Source: Acidiferrobacter sp. | Lineage (GTDB): Bacteria; Pseudomonadota; Gammaproteobacteria; Acidiferrobacterales; Acidiferrobacteraceae | Assembly (NCBI GenBank): GCA_027335965.1 | Contig: DAHWGZ010000018.1 | Location: 1-19,994 of the forward strand | Length of the DNA stretch: 19,994 nt | Direction: 5' to 3' | Part shown: positions 13,542 through 19,994 of the stretch, one piece after another | Layout: every line of letters begins with the position of its first letter | Numbering within the stretch: the first letter of the stretch is position 1 | Notes under the pieces: model-generated | Seen by the model: the letters and a program-made list of their open reading frames with translations, nothing else | Database searches by the model: none | Told to the model about the DNA's origin: nothing | Made by a program: the position numbers and the translations under genes

Positions 13542-14960
13542 TTAGCGTTGCCTGAAGAACCGCAGGAACTCGACCCCTTCGCGCAGGCGCCGGCCCATCA
13601 TCTGCGGGCTCTTCACCATCTCCCCGAGCATCTCGGCGACCTTTCCCGACCGGAAATAAAACTGCTTATAGAAGGACTCCACGGAATCGTAGATCTCCGT
13701 GTGGTTCAGGTGCGGATAGCTCAACGCGCTCATCTGCACGCCCCGGTCGTTGACGAGGTGCTTGCTGTTCTCCTCCTGCAGCCAGCCGTTCTCGATGGCC
13801 TGCTTGTAGAGGAAGGTCCCCGGATAAGGGGCCGCGAGCGACACCTGGATGGTATGCGGGTTGATGTCCTTGGCGAAGCGTATGGTCTCCTCGATGGTCT
13901 CGCGGGTCTCTCCCGGGAGTCCGAGAATGAAGGTGCCGTGCACGGTGATGCCGAGCTTGTGGCAATCCTTGGCGAACTGTCGGGCGATATCGAGGCGCAC
14001 GCCCTTCTTCACGTTGTTCAGGATCTTTTGATTGCCGGACTCGTAGCCCACGAGCAGCAGGCGCAGACCATTGTCGCGCATGACCTTCAGGGTCTCATAG
14101 CGCACGTTGGCCTTGGCGTTGCAGGACCAGGTCACGCCGAGCTTGCCGAGCCGGCGCGCGATCTCTTCGGCGCGCGGGGCATTGTCGGTGAACGTGTCGT
14201 CGTCGAAGAACACCTCGGCGACCTGCGGGAAGTACCGCTGTATGAGCTTGACCTCTTCCACGACGTGCTCGGCGCTGCGCACGAGATAACGGTGGCCGCC
14301 CACGGTCTGCGGCCACAGGCAGAAGGTGCAGCGCGACTTGCATCCCCGTCCCGTGTAAAAGGAGACGTAGGGATGCTTCAGATAACCGATGAAATAGTCC
14401 TCGACGCGCAGGTCCCGCTTGTAGACCTCGGTGACGAAGGGCAGCTGATCCATATCCTCGATCGGCGAGCGGTGCGGGGTATGCACCACCGTACCCTTCT
14501 CGTCGCGGAAGGTGAGCCCGTCGATCTCGGCGTAGGGGCGGCCCTCGGCGACATCCTTGATCGTGAAATCGAAGTCCTCGCGCGCCACGAAGTCGATGGC
14601 CGGCGAGGCCGTCAGGGACTCCTCGGGGGCCACCGCCACCTTGGCGCCGACCAGCCCGATCTTGATGTTCGGGTAGGCCTTCTTCAGGGCCTCGGCGACC
14701 TGTACGTCGTAGGCGAACGACGGCACGCTCGTATGCAGGATCGCGAGTTCGTAACCCTGCGCCATGGGCAACACCTCTTCGAGGCTGTAGCCCGCCGCCG
14801 GCGCATCGATCAATTTGCTGCCGGGCACCAAGGCCGCCGGCTGCGCGAGCCAGGTGGGGTACCAGAAGGAGCGCACCTCGCGCTTGGCCTGATACCGCGA
14901 TCCAGCCCCGCCGTCAAATCCCTCATAGGACGGCGGATGCAGAAAAAGAGTCTTCATCAT
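13542..14960 (-). CDS. hpnJ: HpnJ, radical SAM enzyme of hopanoid cyclitol ether synthesis
   Basis: A 472-residue radical SAM protein with an N-terminal cobalamin-binding-like domain (about 1-140; the GLVGAK glycine loop is visible). The 4Fe-4S site is C207-KSR-C211-TF-C214, the CX3CX2C motif, in TGRGCKSRCTFCLWPQ. It is followed by FFDDDTFTDN and FILGLPGETRETIEETI, typical of B12-radical SAM enzymes. In Burkholderia-type pathways HpnJ contracts the glucosamine ring of bacteriohopanetetrol glucosamine to the cyclitol ether. The length and the tail ending in RFFRQR fit HpnJ. The start is the first of two adjacent ATGs (14960), with GGGAG eight bases upstream, overlapping the end of hpnI. Only 5 bases separate it from the hpnI stop, and hpnK abuts it downstream. 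Confidence 0.96.
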   Translation of the reverse strand: MMKTLFLHPPSYEGFDGGAGSRYQAKREVRSFWYPTWLAQPAALVPGSKLIDAPAAGYSLEEVLPMAQGYELAILHTSVPSFAYDVQVAEALKKAYPNIKIGLVGAKVAVAPEESLTASPAIDFVAREDFDFTIKDVAEGRPYAEIDGLTFRDEKGTVVHTPHRSPIEDMDQLPFVTEVYKRDLRVEDYFIGYLKHPYVSFYTGRGCKSRCTFCLWPQTVGGHRYLVRSAEHVVEEVKLIQRYFPQVAEVFFDDDTFTDNAPRAEEIARRLGKLGVTWSCNAKANVRYETLKVMRDNGLRLLLVGYESGNQKILNNVKKGVRLDIARQFAKDCHKLGITVHGTFILGLPGETRETIEETIRFAKDINPHTIQVSLAAPYPGTFLYKQAIENGWLQEENSKHLVNDRGVQMSALSYPHLNHTEIYDSVESFYKQFYFRSGKVAEMLGEMVKSPQMMGRRLREGVEFLRFFRQR

Positions 14961-14965
14961 TGCAC

Positions 14966-16093
14966 TTACTCCCGATTCGCTTTAATGCTCCCATCGTGGC
15001 CCACGGCCAAGGTCGCGCCCTGCCACCTGACCGTGCGTCCCGCGAGCCCCAGGGCCCAGAGCCCGCACAGCAAGGCGTCCGCCAGGGGAACGAGCCCGAA
15101 GCGCCGAGGCGCCTGCAGGCGCCTGCAAGCGCGTGAATGTAGCACGAGCCGTGCGATCAAGGCCAGAAACGCAAGACCCCACACCCAGCCCCGGCCAGAG
15201 ACCGCCGCCGCGATCACCGCCAGCGGCAATCCGAAGGTCACGCCCGAGAAGTAATACCCCCACGGATTGATGAGGCGTATGGTCCGCAGCCACCGCAGTT
15301 GGTGGGCGGCGAGGTCGCGCAGACGCGGTTCGCAGACCACCGTGTCGACGTAATAGGACGACAAGACCGTGCGCCATCCGAGCGCCCGGGTACGCGCCCC
15401 GAGCGCATAGTCGTCGGCCAGCTGCGAGCCCAGGGCCTCGAAACCGCCGCACGCCTCCAACACCGGGCGCCGGAGCGCGATCGTGGCCCCGAAAGCGAAG
15501 TCGGCGGAGCCGAGGGCATGGGCCAACAGCACCTGGGGCACGAACCAATCCTGGATGAAAAGCGCGCCGAGGCGCGACCACGGCCCGGGCGCCGGCGACC
15601 CCCGGTACAGGCAGGTCACGATGCCGACCCGCGGGTCCTGGACCGGGCCCGCAAGACGACGCAGATAGTCCGGGCCCACGAGGATGTCGGCGTCCGCCAG
15701 CACCAGGATGTCGTATTGCGCCGCCGCCATGAGGTTCGCCAGATTATCGATCTTGGCGTTGCCGCCGCGGCGCGTGGGATCGATGACGAGCGCGAGGACG
15801 CGCTCCGGAAACTCCGCCTGCAGGCGGCGCACGACCGCGATCGCCGGATCGCGCGCATCCTGCACCCCGAACACGACTTCATAGGACGGGTAGTCCTGGC
15901 GGCAAAACGATCGCAGGCACTCATAGAGGCCCACGCCCTCGCCATGCAGGGGCTTCAAGACGGACACCGGCGGCAGGCTCGCGGGCGATGGCTCACGCGC
16001 CGGCCATGCCCCCAGCGCCAGGACCTGCGCGACCAGGACCGCAAGCCCGAGGATCGCGGCGGCCGGCGCTGCGATCATGATCCAACCGGTCAT
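14966..16093 (-). CDS. hpnI: HpnI, hopanoid glycosyltransferase
   Basis: A 375-residue membrane glycosyltransferase of the ceramide-glucosyltransferase (GT21-like, GT-A) type. HpnI transfers N-acetylglucosamine to bacteriohopanetetrol in characterised bacteria. An N-terminal helix (about 4-29) precedes PPVSVLKPLHG. The nucleotide-sugar DXD is D134-A-D136 in VLADADILVGPDY. A second acidic motif is ADDYALG (226-232) and the acceptor motif is HQLRW (264-268). Two to three C-terminal helices follow. The start is the ATG at 16093, which overlaps the hpnA stop as ATGA; a GTG at 16138 would add 15 Arg-rich residues inside hpnA and is unlikely. A tandem 10-base repeat lies within its C-terminal part (15108-15127). 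Confidence 0.94.
   Translation of the reverse strand: MTGWIMIAAPAAAILGLAVLVAQVLALGAWPAREPSPASLPPVSVLKPLHGEGVGLYECLRSFCRQDYPSYEVVFGVQDARDPAIAVVRRLQAEFPERVLALVIDPTRRGGNAKIDNLANLMAAAQYDILVLADADILVGPDYLRRLAGPVQDPRVGIVTCLYRGSPAPGPWSRLGALFIQDWFVPQVLLAHALGSADFAFGATIALRRPVLEACGGFEALGSQLADDYALGARTRALGWRTVLSSYYVDTVVCEPRLRDLAAHQLRWLRTIRLINPWGYYFSGVTFGLPLAVIAAAVSGRGWVWGLAFLALIARLVLHSRACRRLQAPRRFGLVPLADALLCGLWALGLAGRTVRWQGATLAVGHDGSIKANRE
15108..15127. repeat. Tandem 10-base repeat inside hpnI
   Basis: GGCGCCTGCA occurs twice in direct succession. It codes for part of the basic segment CRRLQAPRR between membrane helices of HpnI. The unit is not a multiple of three, so gain or loss of one copy would shift the frame; the copy number here keeps the frame open. 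Confidence 0.6.
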
Positions 16094-17094
16094 CGCGCGC
16101 CCAAGGCTCCGCCGGCGCGGGCGCTCGCGATAAACCACGCCACGGCATCGGCCAATGCCTCCTCCGCCGGACGCGGGTGGTAGCCGAGCTCCGCGCGGGC
16201 CTTCGCGGAATCAAAGAACATGTGCTTGGACGCCATGCGCAGCTCGTCCCACGTGACGAGCGGCGTCGCCGACGTGCGCACGCGCGCGTAGGCCTGCGAG
16301 GCCACCGCCACCGGCCACAGCCAATGACGCGACAGACGCACCGACGGCGGCCTGCGGCCGGCGATGCGCGCGATGAGCGTCAAGATCGCCGCGAGCGTCA
16401 GATTGTCGCCGCCGAGGATATAGCGCTCGCCTATGCGGCCATGGGCGTGGGCCAGCAGATGTCCGTGAGCGACGTCATCGACATGCACGATATTGAGGCC
16501 GGTATCGACGTAGGCCGGGATGCGTCCGCGCGCGGCATCGCGCACGAGACGCCCGGTCGGCGTGGGCTTTATGTCGCGCGGGCCCACGGGCGTCGAGGGG
16601 TTCACGATCACCGCCGGCAGGCCCAGCCGGATCAGGCGATGCACCTCCTCCTCGGCGCGAAACTTCGACTGCTTGTAGGGGCCGATCATGTCGCCATAGC
16701 CGACCGGGGTCCGCTCGTCAGCCACGCCCCCCGGTACCGACCCCAAGGTCGCCACGCTGCTGGTGTAGACCACGCGCTTCACCCCGGCCGTCAAGGCCTC
16801 CTCCATGAGCGCGCGCGTGCCCTCGACATTCGCCCGGAACATGGCCTCCCGGTCCGGGACCCACAGCCGGTAGTCGGCCGCCACATGAAAGAGCGCGTCG
16901 CACCCGGCCATGATTCCGCGAAGCGAGGCCGGCTCGAGCAGATCGCCCTCGACGCGCTCCACCGGGAGATCGGCGATATTGGCAAGGGCGCTGGTCTTGC
17001 GCACGACGACGCGCACCTCATGCCCGGCGGCCAACAAGGCGCGCGCCACCGCCGATCCGACAAACCCCGACGCACCCGTCACCAATGTCCTCAT
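16090..17094 (-). CDS. hpnA: HpnA, NAD(P)-dependent sugar-epimerase/dihydroflavonol-reductase-like protein
   Basis: A 334-residue extended short-chain dehydrogenase. The Rossmann glycine motif is T6-GASGFVG, followed by D51 in EGDLLEP, HVAADYRLW (70-78, the HpnA-type stretch), TSSVATLG (111-118) and the catalytic Y140-KQSK144. HpnA is widespread in hopanoid clusters but its reaction is not firmly established. It likely reduces or epimerises a side-chain or sugar intermediate. The ATG at 17094 has GAGGAGGG directly upstream, so the open frame from 17145, which would run into the mlaA end, is rejected. It lies 16 bases after mlaA, and its stop overlaps the hpnI start. Confidence 0.95.
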   Translation of the reverse strand: MRTLVTGASGFVGSAVARALLAAGHEVRVVVRKTSALANIADLPVERVEGDLLEPASLRGIMAGCDALFHVAADYRLWVPDREAMFRANVEGTRALMEEALTAGVKRVVYTSSVATLGSVPGGVADERTPVGYGDMIGPYKQSKFRAEEEVHRLIRLGLPAVIVNPSTPVGPRDIKPTPTGRLVRDAARGRIPAYVDTGLNIVHVDDVAHGHLLAHAHGRIGERYILGGDNLTLAAILTLIARIAGRRPPSVRLSRHWLWPVAVASQAYARVRTSATPLVTWDELRMASKHMFFDSAKARAELGYHPRPAEEALADAVAWFIASARAGGALGAR

Positions 17095-17097
17095 CAG

Positions 17098-17105
17098 CCC
17101 TCCTC
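17098..17105 (-). promoter_or_regulatory. Strong ribosome binding site of hpnA
   Basis: GAGGAGGG on the minus strand, three bases before the ATG at 17094. It lies in the 16-base gap after the mlaA stop and decides the start of hpnA. Confidence 0.7.
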
Positions 17106-17110
17106 GACCG

Positions 17111-17968
17111 CTATCCAGCCGGCGCCGGCGGGCGGATGGCGACATCCGGCCGCCCAGGAATCGTCACCACCACGCGCGGCCGGGGCGCGGGATCGGCGAG
17201 CGGCGGCGGATCGGGCGGCGCCGGGGCCGGCCCCGGCGGCACCATCATCTGCTCGACCGCCTTCAGGGGCAGATGCCCGCCGTCTTGCAGGTAGTTGCGG
17301 TGTTGAAGATAGGCGTCCCGCGTAAAGACATATTTGTCGACGGCGTTCTCGCGCACGTAGCGCAGCGAGGCGCTGGCATTGGCGCGCGCGTTGATGACAT
17401 CGAACACCGTGAGCGGCACGGTGACCGCGGGCGCGCCGACGTAATAGAGGACGTTCGTGAATATCCCCATCACCAGGCTCGGGGTGTTGCGCAGGGTGTC
17501 GGGGCCCACGAACGGCAACACGAGATAAGGGCCGCGGCCCACCCCCCAGCGCCCGAGGGTGAGTCCGGCATCCTCGACATGGGCCTTGAGTCCAAGCGGG
17601 GTGGCGACATCGAACAGACCGAAGAGTCCGATGGTGCTGTTGACGAGAAAGCGGCCGATGTCGTCGACGCCCTGGCCAAGCCGCCCCTGCAGGAAGTCGT
17701 TCACGATGACATCCGGATAGGCCACGTTATGAAAAAAGTGGGTGAGCGAGGCGCGCAGGGGCTTTGGGGTCACGGTCTTGTACGCGCGCGCCACCGGGCT
17801 CATGATCAAGCGGTCGGTCGCGCTATTGAAGGCGTAGAAGCGGCGATTCATGGGCGCGAGCGGGTCCGGCCCATTGGCCGTCGCGCACCCCGTCAGAAGC
17901 AGGACACAAGCCAGGCCGAGGACCCGCGCGACCACCCGCCTCACCCGGCATCGGGCGTCAACCGCCAT
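17111..17968 (-). CDS. mlaA: MlaA/VacJ-family outer-membrane lipoprotein
   Basis: A 285-residue MlaA (VacJ) lipoprotein. A basic start and a hydrophobic signal lead to the lipobox L25-T-G-C28. C28 would be lipidated, and the residue after it is Ala, which fits sorting to the outer membrane. The core has the family hallmarks DPLAPMNRRFYAFN (35-48), NVAYPDVIVNDFLQG, GRFLVNSTIGLFGLFDVA and GRGPYLVLPFVGP. In the Mla pathway MlaA passes outer-leaflet phospholipid to periplasmic MlaC. Here it sits between hpnM (MlaC-like) and hpnA, so hopanoid or lipid trafficking linked to this cluster is likely. The last ~45 residues are Pro-rich, with a basic-hydrophobic end, and are not part of the known fold. 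The ribosome site is weak, 30 bases after hpnM. Confidence 0.92.
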   Translation of the reverse strand: MAVDARCRVRRVVARVLGLACVLLLTGCATANGPDPLAPMNRRFYAFNSATDRLIMSPVARAYKTVTPKPLRASLTHFFHNVAYPDVIVNDFLQGRLGQGVDDIGRFLVNSTIGLFGLFDVATPLGLKAHVEDAGLTLGRWGVGRGPYLVLPFVGPDTLRNTPSLVMGIFTNVLYYVGAPAVTVPLTVFDVINARANASASLRYVRENAVDKYVFTRDAYLQHRNYLQDGGHLPLKAVEQMMVPPGPAPAPPDPPPLADPAPRPRVVVTIPGRPDVAIRPPAPAG

Positions 17969-17998
17969 GAAACCACGCCACGCTCACCCCGCCCCTGC

Positions 17999-18637
17999 CT
18001 AACCCTTGAGGGCGCCATGACTCAGTTGCGTGACCTTGCCACGCAATGTCGCAAGCAACGCCGGGAAGCCCTTTTTGCGAATGATGGCCGTGTATTGCGC
18101 CTGCTTCAAGGCCAGGTCACTCACGCCATTGGCAACGATGTTGACGATCTCCCATCGCCCCCCGGTGGGCGCCACGAGATAGTCGATCGTGGCGTCCTTG
18201 TGTCCATGGGTCGTAAGCTCGGTCTCGACCAGCACATCCCGCCGCGCCACCTTTTGCGAGGCCACGCGCCGAAAGGCCTGCCCGGAATAGCGCCGGAACT
18301 GCGCGGCGTAGGTGACCACCGTGAGCTTGGTGAAGGCGTGCACGAAGGCCTGCCGCTCGGCGGCCGTGAGGCGTGCCCAATAGGGCCCCAGGGTCAGCTG
18401 GGCGATGTAGGCCACGTCATGGCTCTTGCGCACGGCCGGCATGAGTTTTCCGTACCGGCCCTTCAAGCCAAGGGGCTTTCCGGCCTTCATGACCGCGATC
18501 AGGGTGTTCTGGAAGTGACGGACCACGGCTACGGCCGGGCCCGTCTGAGCGGCATAAGCGGGGACACCGACGGTCGCGAGCCACGCCACCGCCATCCACG
18601 CGCCCGCCATCCACCGCCCTGTCTCTTGCCGTGTCAT
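17999..18637 (-). CDS. hpnM: HpnM, periplasmic MlaC/Ttg2D-like hopanoid protein
   Basis: A 212-residue protein with an N-terminal signal peptide (hydrophobic 10-25, likely cleavage after A29 in PAYA-A). Its mature part belongs to the MlaC/Ttg2D (toluene tolerance) family. Visible family features are the amphipathic VVRHFQNTLIAVM, the stretch LGPYWARLTAAERQAFVHAFTKL, YAAQFRRYSG and the final block RWEIVNIVANGVSDLALKQAQY. MlaC proteins bind a lipid in the periplasm, and HpnM is taken to do so for hopanoids. The ATG at 18637 has AAGGAGA four bases upstream. It follows hpnB by 41 bases and precedes the mlaA gene, its likely outer-membrane partner. Confidence 0.93.
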   Translation of the reverse strand: MTRQETGRWMAGAWMAVAWLATVGVPAYAAQTGPAVAVVRHFQNTLIAVMKAGKPLGLKGRYGKLMPAVRKSHDVAYIAQLTLGPYWARLTAAERQAFVHAFTKLTVVTYAAQFRRYSGQAFRRVASQKVARRDVLVETELTTHGHKDATIDYLVAPTGGRWEIVNIVANGVSDLALKQAQYTAIIRKKGFPALLATLRGKVTQLSHGALKG

Positions 18638-18678
18638 AGCCTCTCCTTATGCCGTATCGGCAGGTCTCGTCCAGCCGC

Positions 18679-19806
18679 TCACGCCGATCCCCGCCGGTAG
18701 TCACGACCCTTCCATCGGGACCGGAGGCCGCGAGCATACCACAGGGCCGACGTGAAGGTCATAAGGAGAAAGGCGACTCCGGCCGCCGGCAGAGCGGCCA
18801 CCGCCAGCGGCGATTGCCGGTAAAAACGCGCGGTCGGCGCATAACCGAGACCCATGAGCGCCCATGCGGCAAGGCCGGTGGCGCGCGCGGCCCCGTCACC
18901 GGCGAGGATCGCCGCCAGCGGGGCCACGAACACGACCCCCATGATCACCGCGCACGCCGCGAGCAAGAGATAAGAGTAGCGCAATTGGGTGAAGGCGGTA
19001 CGCGCCACCATGCGCCAGAAGCCCCGCAGATCGGTGGCGCGCAACATGACCGCCGAATGCGTAAGTCCGGTCCAGGTCGCGCCCCTTCCCTGCCCCTTCA
19101 CGAGGGCCGCGAGCGTGCAATCGTCGATGACCGCGCCGCGCAGGGCGCCGAAACCGCCGGCGCGTTCCAGGGCCTCGCGGGTCACGAGCAGGCACCCGCC
19201 GGCGGCGGCGGCGGTGCGCGCCGTCGGGCGATTGGCCAGATGAAAGGGGTAGAGGAGCTTGAAGAAATAGATGAATACCGGCATCCACCAGCGGTCCCAG
19301 AAGCCGCTCATGGCCGGCGCCGCCATCAGCGACACCAGCGCGAGATGCTCGCCCCGGGCCTTCTCGAGCAGGGTCGCCACGAGACCGGGGCTAAGCGCGA
19401 TATCGGCATCGAGCAGCAGCACATAAGGGGTCGTGACCCTCTGGCGCCCCTGTTCCAGCGCCCACAGCTTGCCGGTCCAGCCGGGCGCGAGCGCCGGGGC
19501 CTCGATGACGGTGAGGTCCGCAAGCCCCGCGCGCCGCGCGATGGCCGCGGTGCCATCGGTCGACCCGTCGTCGATGAGGATGACCTTGAGGGGCGCGCCC
19601 TGGCTTGCAAGCCCCGCCAGCGAGCGCGCGATGACCGAGGCCTCGTTGCGCGCCGGCATGAGCACGGTGACGTCTCCCAACGCCGCGCGCGCGGGCGATG
19701 CCGCGTCGGCCTCGAGCCGCTCGCGGGTCCGCCATGGCTGCCACGGCGCCAGCAGCAGGGCAAGCCACGCGCCGGCGGCGACCGCCGCAAGCCCGGTCCA
19801 GGCCAT
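18679..19806 (-). CDS. hpnB: HpnB, hopanoid-associated glycosyltransferase (GT2)
   Basis: A 375-residue family-2 glycosyltransferase anchored by an N-terminal helix (about 5-22) and three or so C-terminal helices (about 270-350). The GT-A core has VTVLMPARNEASV (46-58), IDDGSTDGT (78-86), the DXD motif D133-A-D135 in YVLLLDADIAL, and VIDDCTLA further on. GWTGKLWA (109-116) is characteristic of HpnB. HpnB is regularly found next to hpnA and hpnH, but its sugar donor and acceptor are not settled. It starts with ATG 15 bases after the hpnH stop, with only a weak ribosome site, consistent with operon translation. Confidence 0.93.
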   Translation of the reverse strand: MAWTGLAAVAAGAWLALLLAPWQPWRTRERLEADAASPARAALGDVTVLMPARNEASVIARSLAGLASQGAPLKVILIDDGSTDGTAAIARRAGLADLTVIEAPALAPGWTGKLWALEQGRQRVTTPYVLLLDADIALSPGLVATLLEKARGEHLALVSLMAAPAMSGFWDRWWMPVFIYFFKLLYPFHLANRPTARTAAAAGGCLLVTREALERAGGFGALRGAVIDDCTLAALVKGQGRGATWTGLTHSAVMLRATDLRGFWRMVARTAFTQLRYSYLLLAACAVIMGVVFVAPLAAILAGDGAARATGLAAWALMGLGYAPTARFYRQSPLAVAALPAAGVAFLLMTFTSALWYARGLRSRWKGRDYRRGSA

Positions 19807-19821
19807 GGCCGGCGCGGACGG

Positions 19822-19994
19822 TTAGCCCGCGCTCTTCGGCGAGGCCCGCTGCACGGTCACCACCACGCCCGGATCCTGGTAGGACGGCTCGGGGTCGGGG
19901 GCCATCGGGCCATCGACCCGCGGCCCACCCAGATAGACCTTGAGGGCCTTCAGGGGGTGCGCGAAGGTGTCATTGACCGCCGTCCCCTCATAGC
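19822..19994 (-). CDS. hpnH: HpnH, radical SAM adenosylhopane synthase, C-terminal end (partial)
   Basis: Only the last 57 residues are in the window; the gene continues beyond the right edge. The stretch beginning YEGTAVNDTFAHPLKALKVY and going on to GGPRVDGPMAPDP matches the C-terminal domain of HpnH (usual pattern GYE-x-TAV-x-D-T-x-x-HPLKALKV, then GPMAPE). HpnH uses a 4Fe-4S cluster and S-adenosylmethionine to add a 5'-deoxyadenosyl radical to hopene, giving adenosylhopane, the substrate of HpnG. The radical SAM cysteines are outside the window. The tail after GPMAPD differs from the common RPAEYVF-type ending. The gene order hpnH-hpnB-hpnM-hpnA supports the call. Confidence 0.8.
   Translation of the reverse strand, partial: YEGTAVNDTFAHPLKALKVYLGGPRVDGPMAPDPEPSYQDPGVVVTVQRASPKSAG

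Noticed and set aside
12642..15254. An 870-codon open frame on the plus strand, antisense to hpnK and hpnJ
   Set aside because: Same cause: no domain, His/Arg/Leu-rich composition, and the opposite strand has intact HpnK and HpnJ with all catalytic motifs.
16177..18700. Long plus-strand open frames across hpnA, mlaA and hpnM
   Set aside because: They are shadows of recognised genes on the minus strand, without ribosome sites or domains.

Overview
This window is dominated by a hopanoid (hpn) gene cluster on the minus strand. It comes from a GC-rich bacterium, most likely a proteobacterium. A gammaproteobacterium fits the gene set, with its single-enzyme squalene synthase and hpnIJK block, but the taxon cannot be fixed from sequence alone. 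Nearly all bases are coding, there is no RNA gene, IS element or CRISPR array that I can see, and no gap exceeds 300 bases. The largest gaps are 112 bases (8865-8976) and 87 bases (3979-4065).

Left part, 1-2930, plus strand: the last 31 codons of a GMC-family oxidoreductase, then a tightly packed group of DoxX-like membrane protein, cupin protein, SMP-30/gluconolactonase-like protein and a two-domain VOC (glyoxalase-fold) protein. It looks like a small redox or sugar-acid/aromatic metabolism operon. Its substrate is unknown. It meets the hpn cluster tail to tail across 46 bases.

Right part, 2977-19994, minus strand, in order of transcription: hpnH (3' end only), hpnB, hpnM, an mlaA/vacJ lipoprotein gene, hpnA, hpnI, hpnJ, hpnK, hpnN, a first hpnL-like gene, squalene synthase, squalene-hopene cyclase (shc/hpnF), hpnG, a second hpnL-like gene, and a sulfotransferase. 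Spacing is short or overlapping nearly throughout, so one long operon is likely. The 112-base gap upstream of the squalene synthase could hold an internal promoter.

How the genes fit together: squalene synthase condenses two farnesyl diphosphates to squalene, and Shc cyclises it to hopene/hopanol. HpnH attaches adenosine, HpnG removes adenine, HpnI adds N-acetylglucosamine to bacteriohopanetetrol, HpnK deacetylates it, and HpnJ rearranges the sugar to the cyclitol ether. HpnN (RND), HpnM (MlaC-like), MlaA (outer-membrane lipoprotein) and the HpnL-type membrane proteins form a plausible trafficking set. The oddities are the sulfotransferase at the operon end, the duplicated hpnL, and mlaA inserted between hpnM and hpnA. 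Together they raise the possibility of a sulfated hopanoid and a dedicated export route. That is inference, not something the sequence proves.
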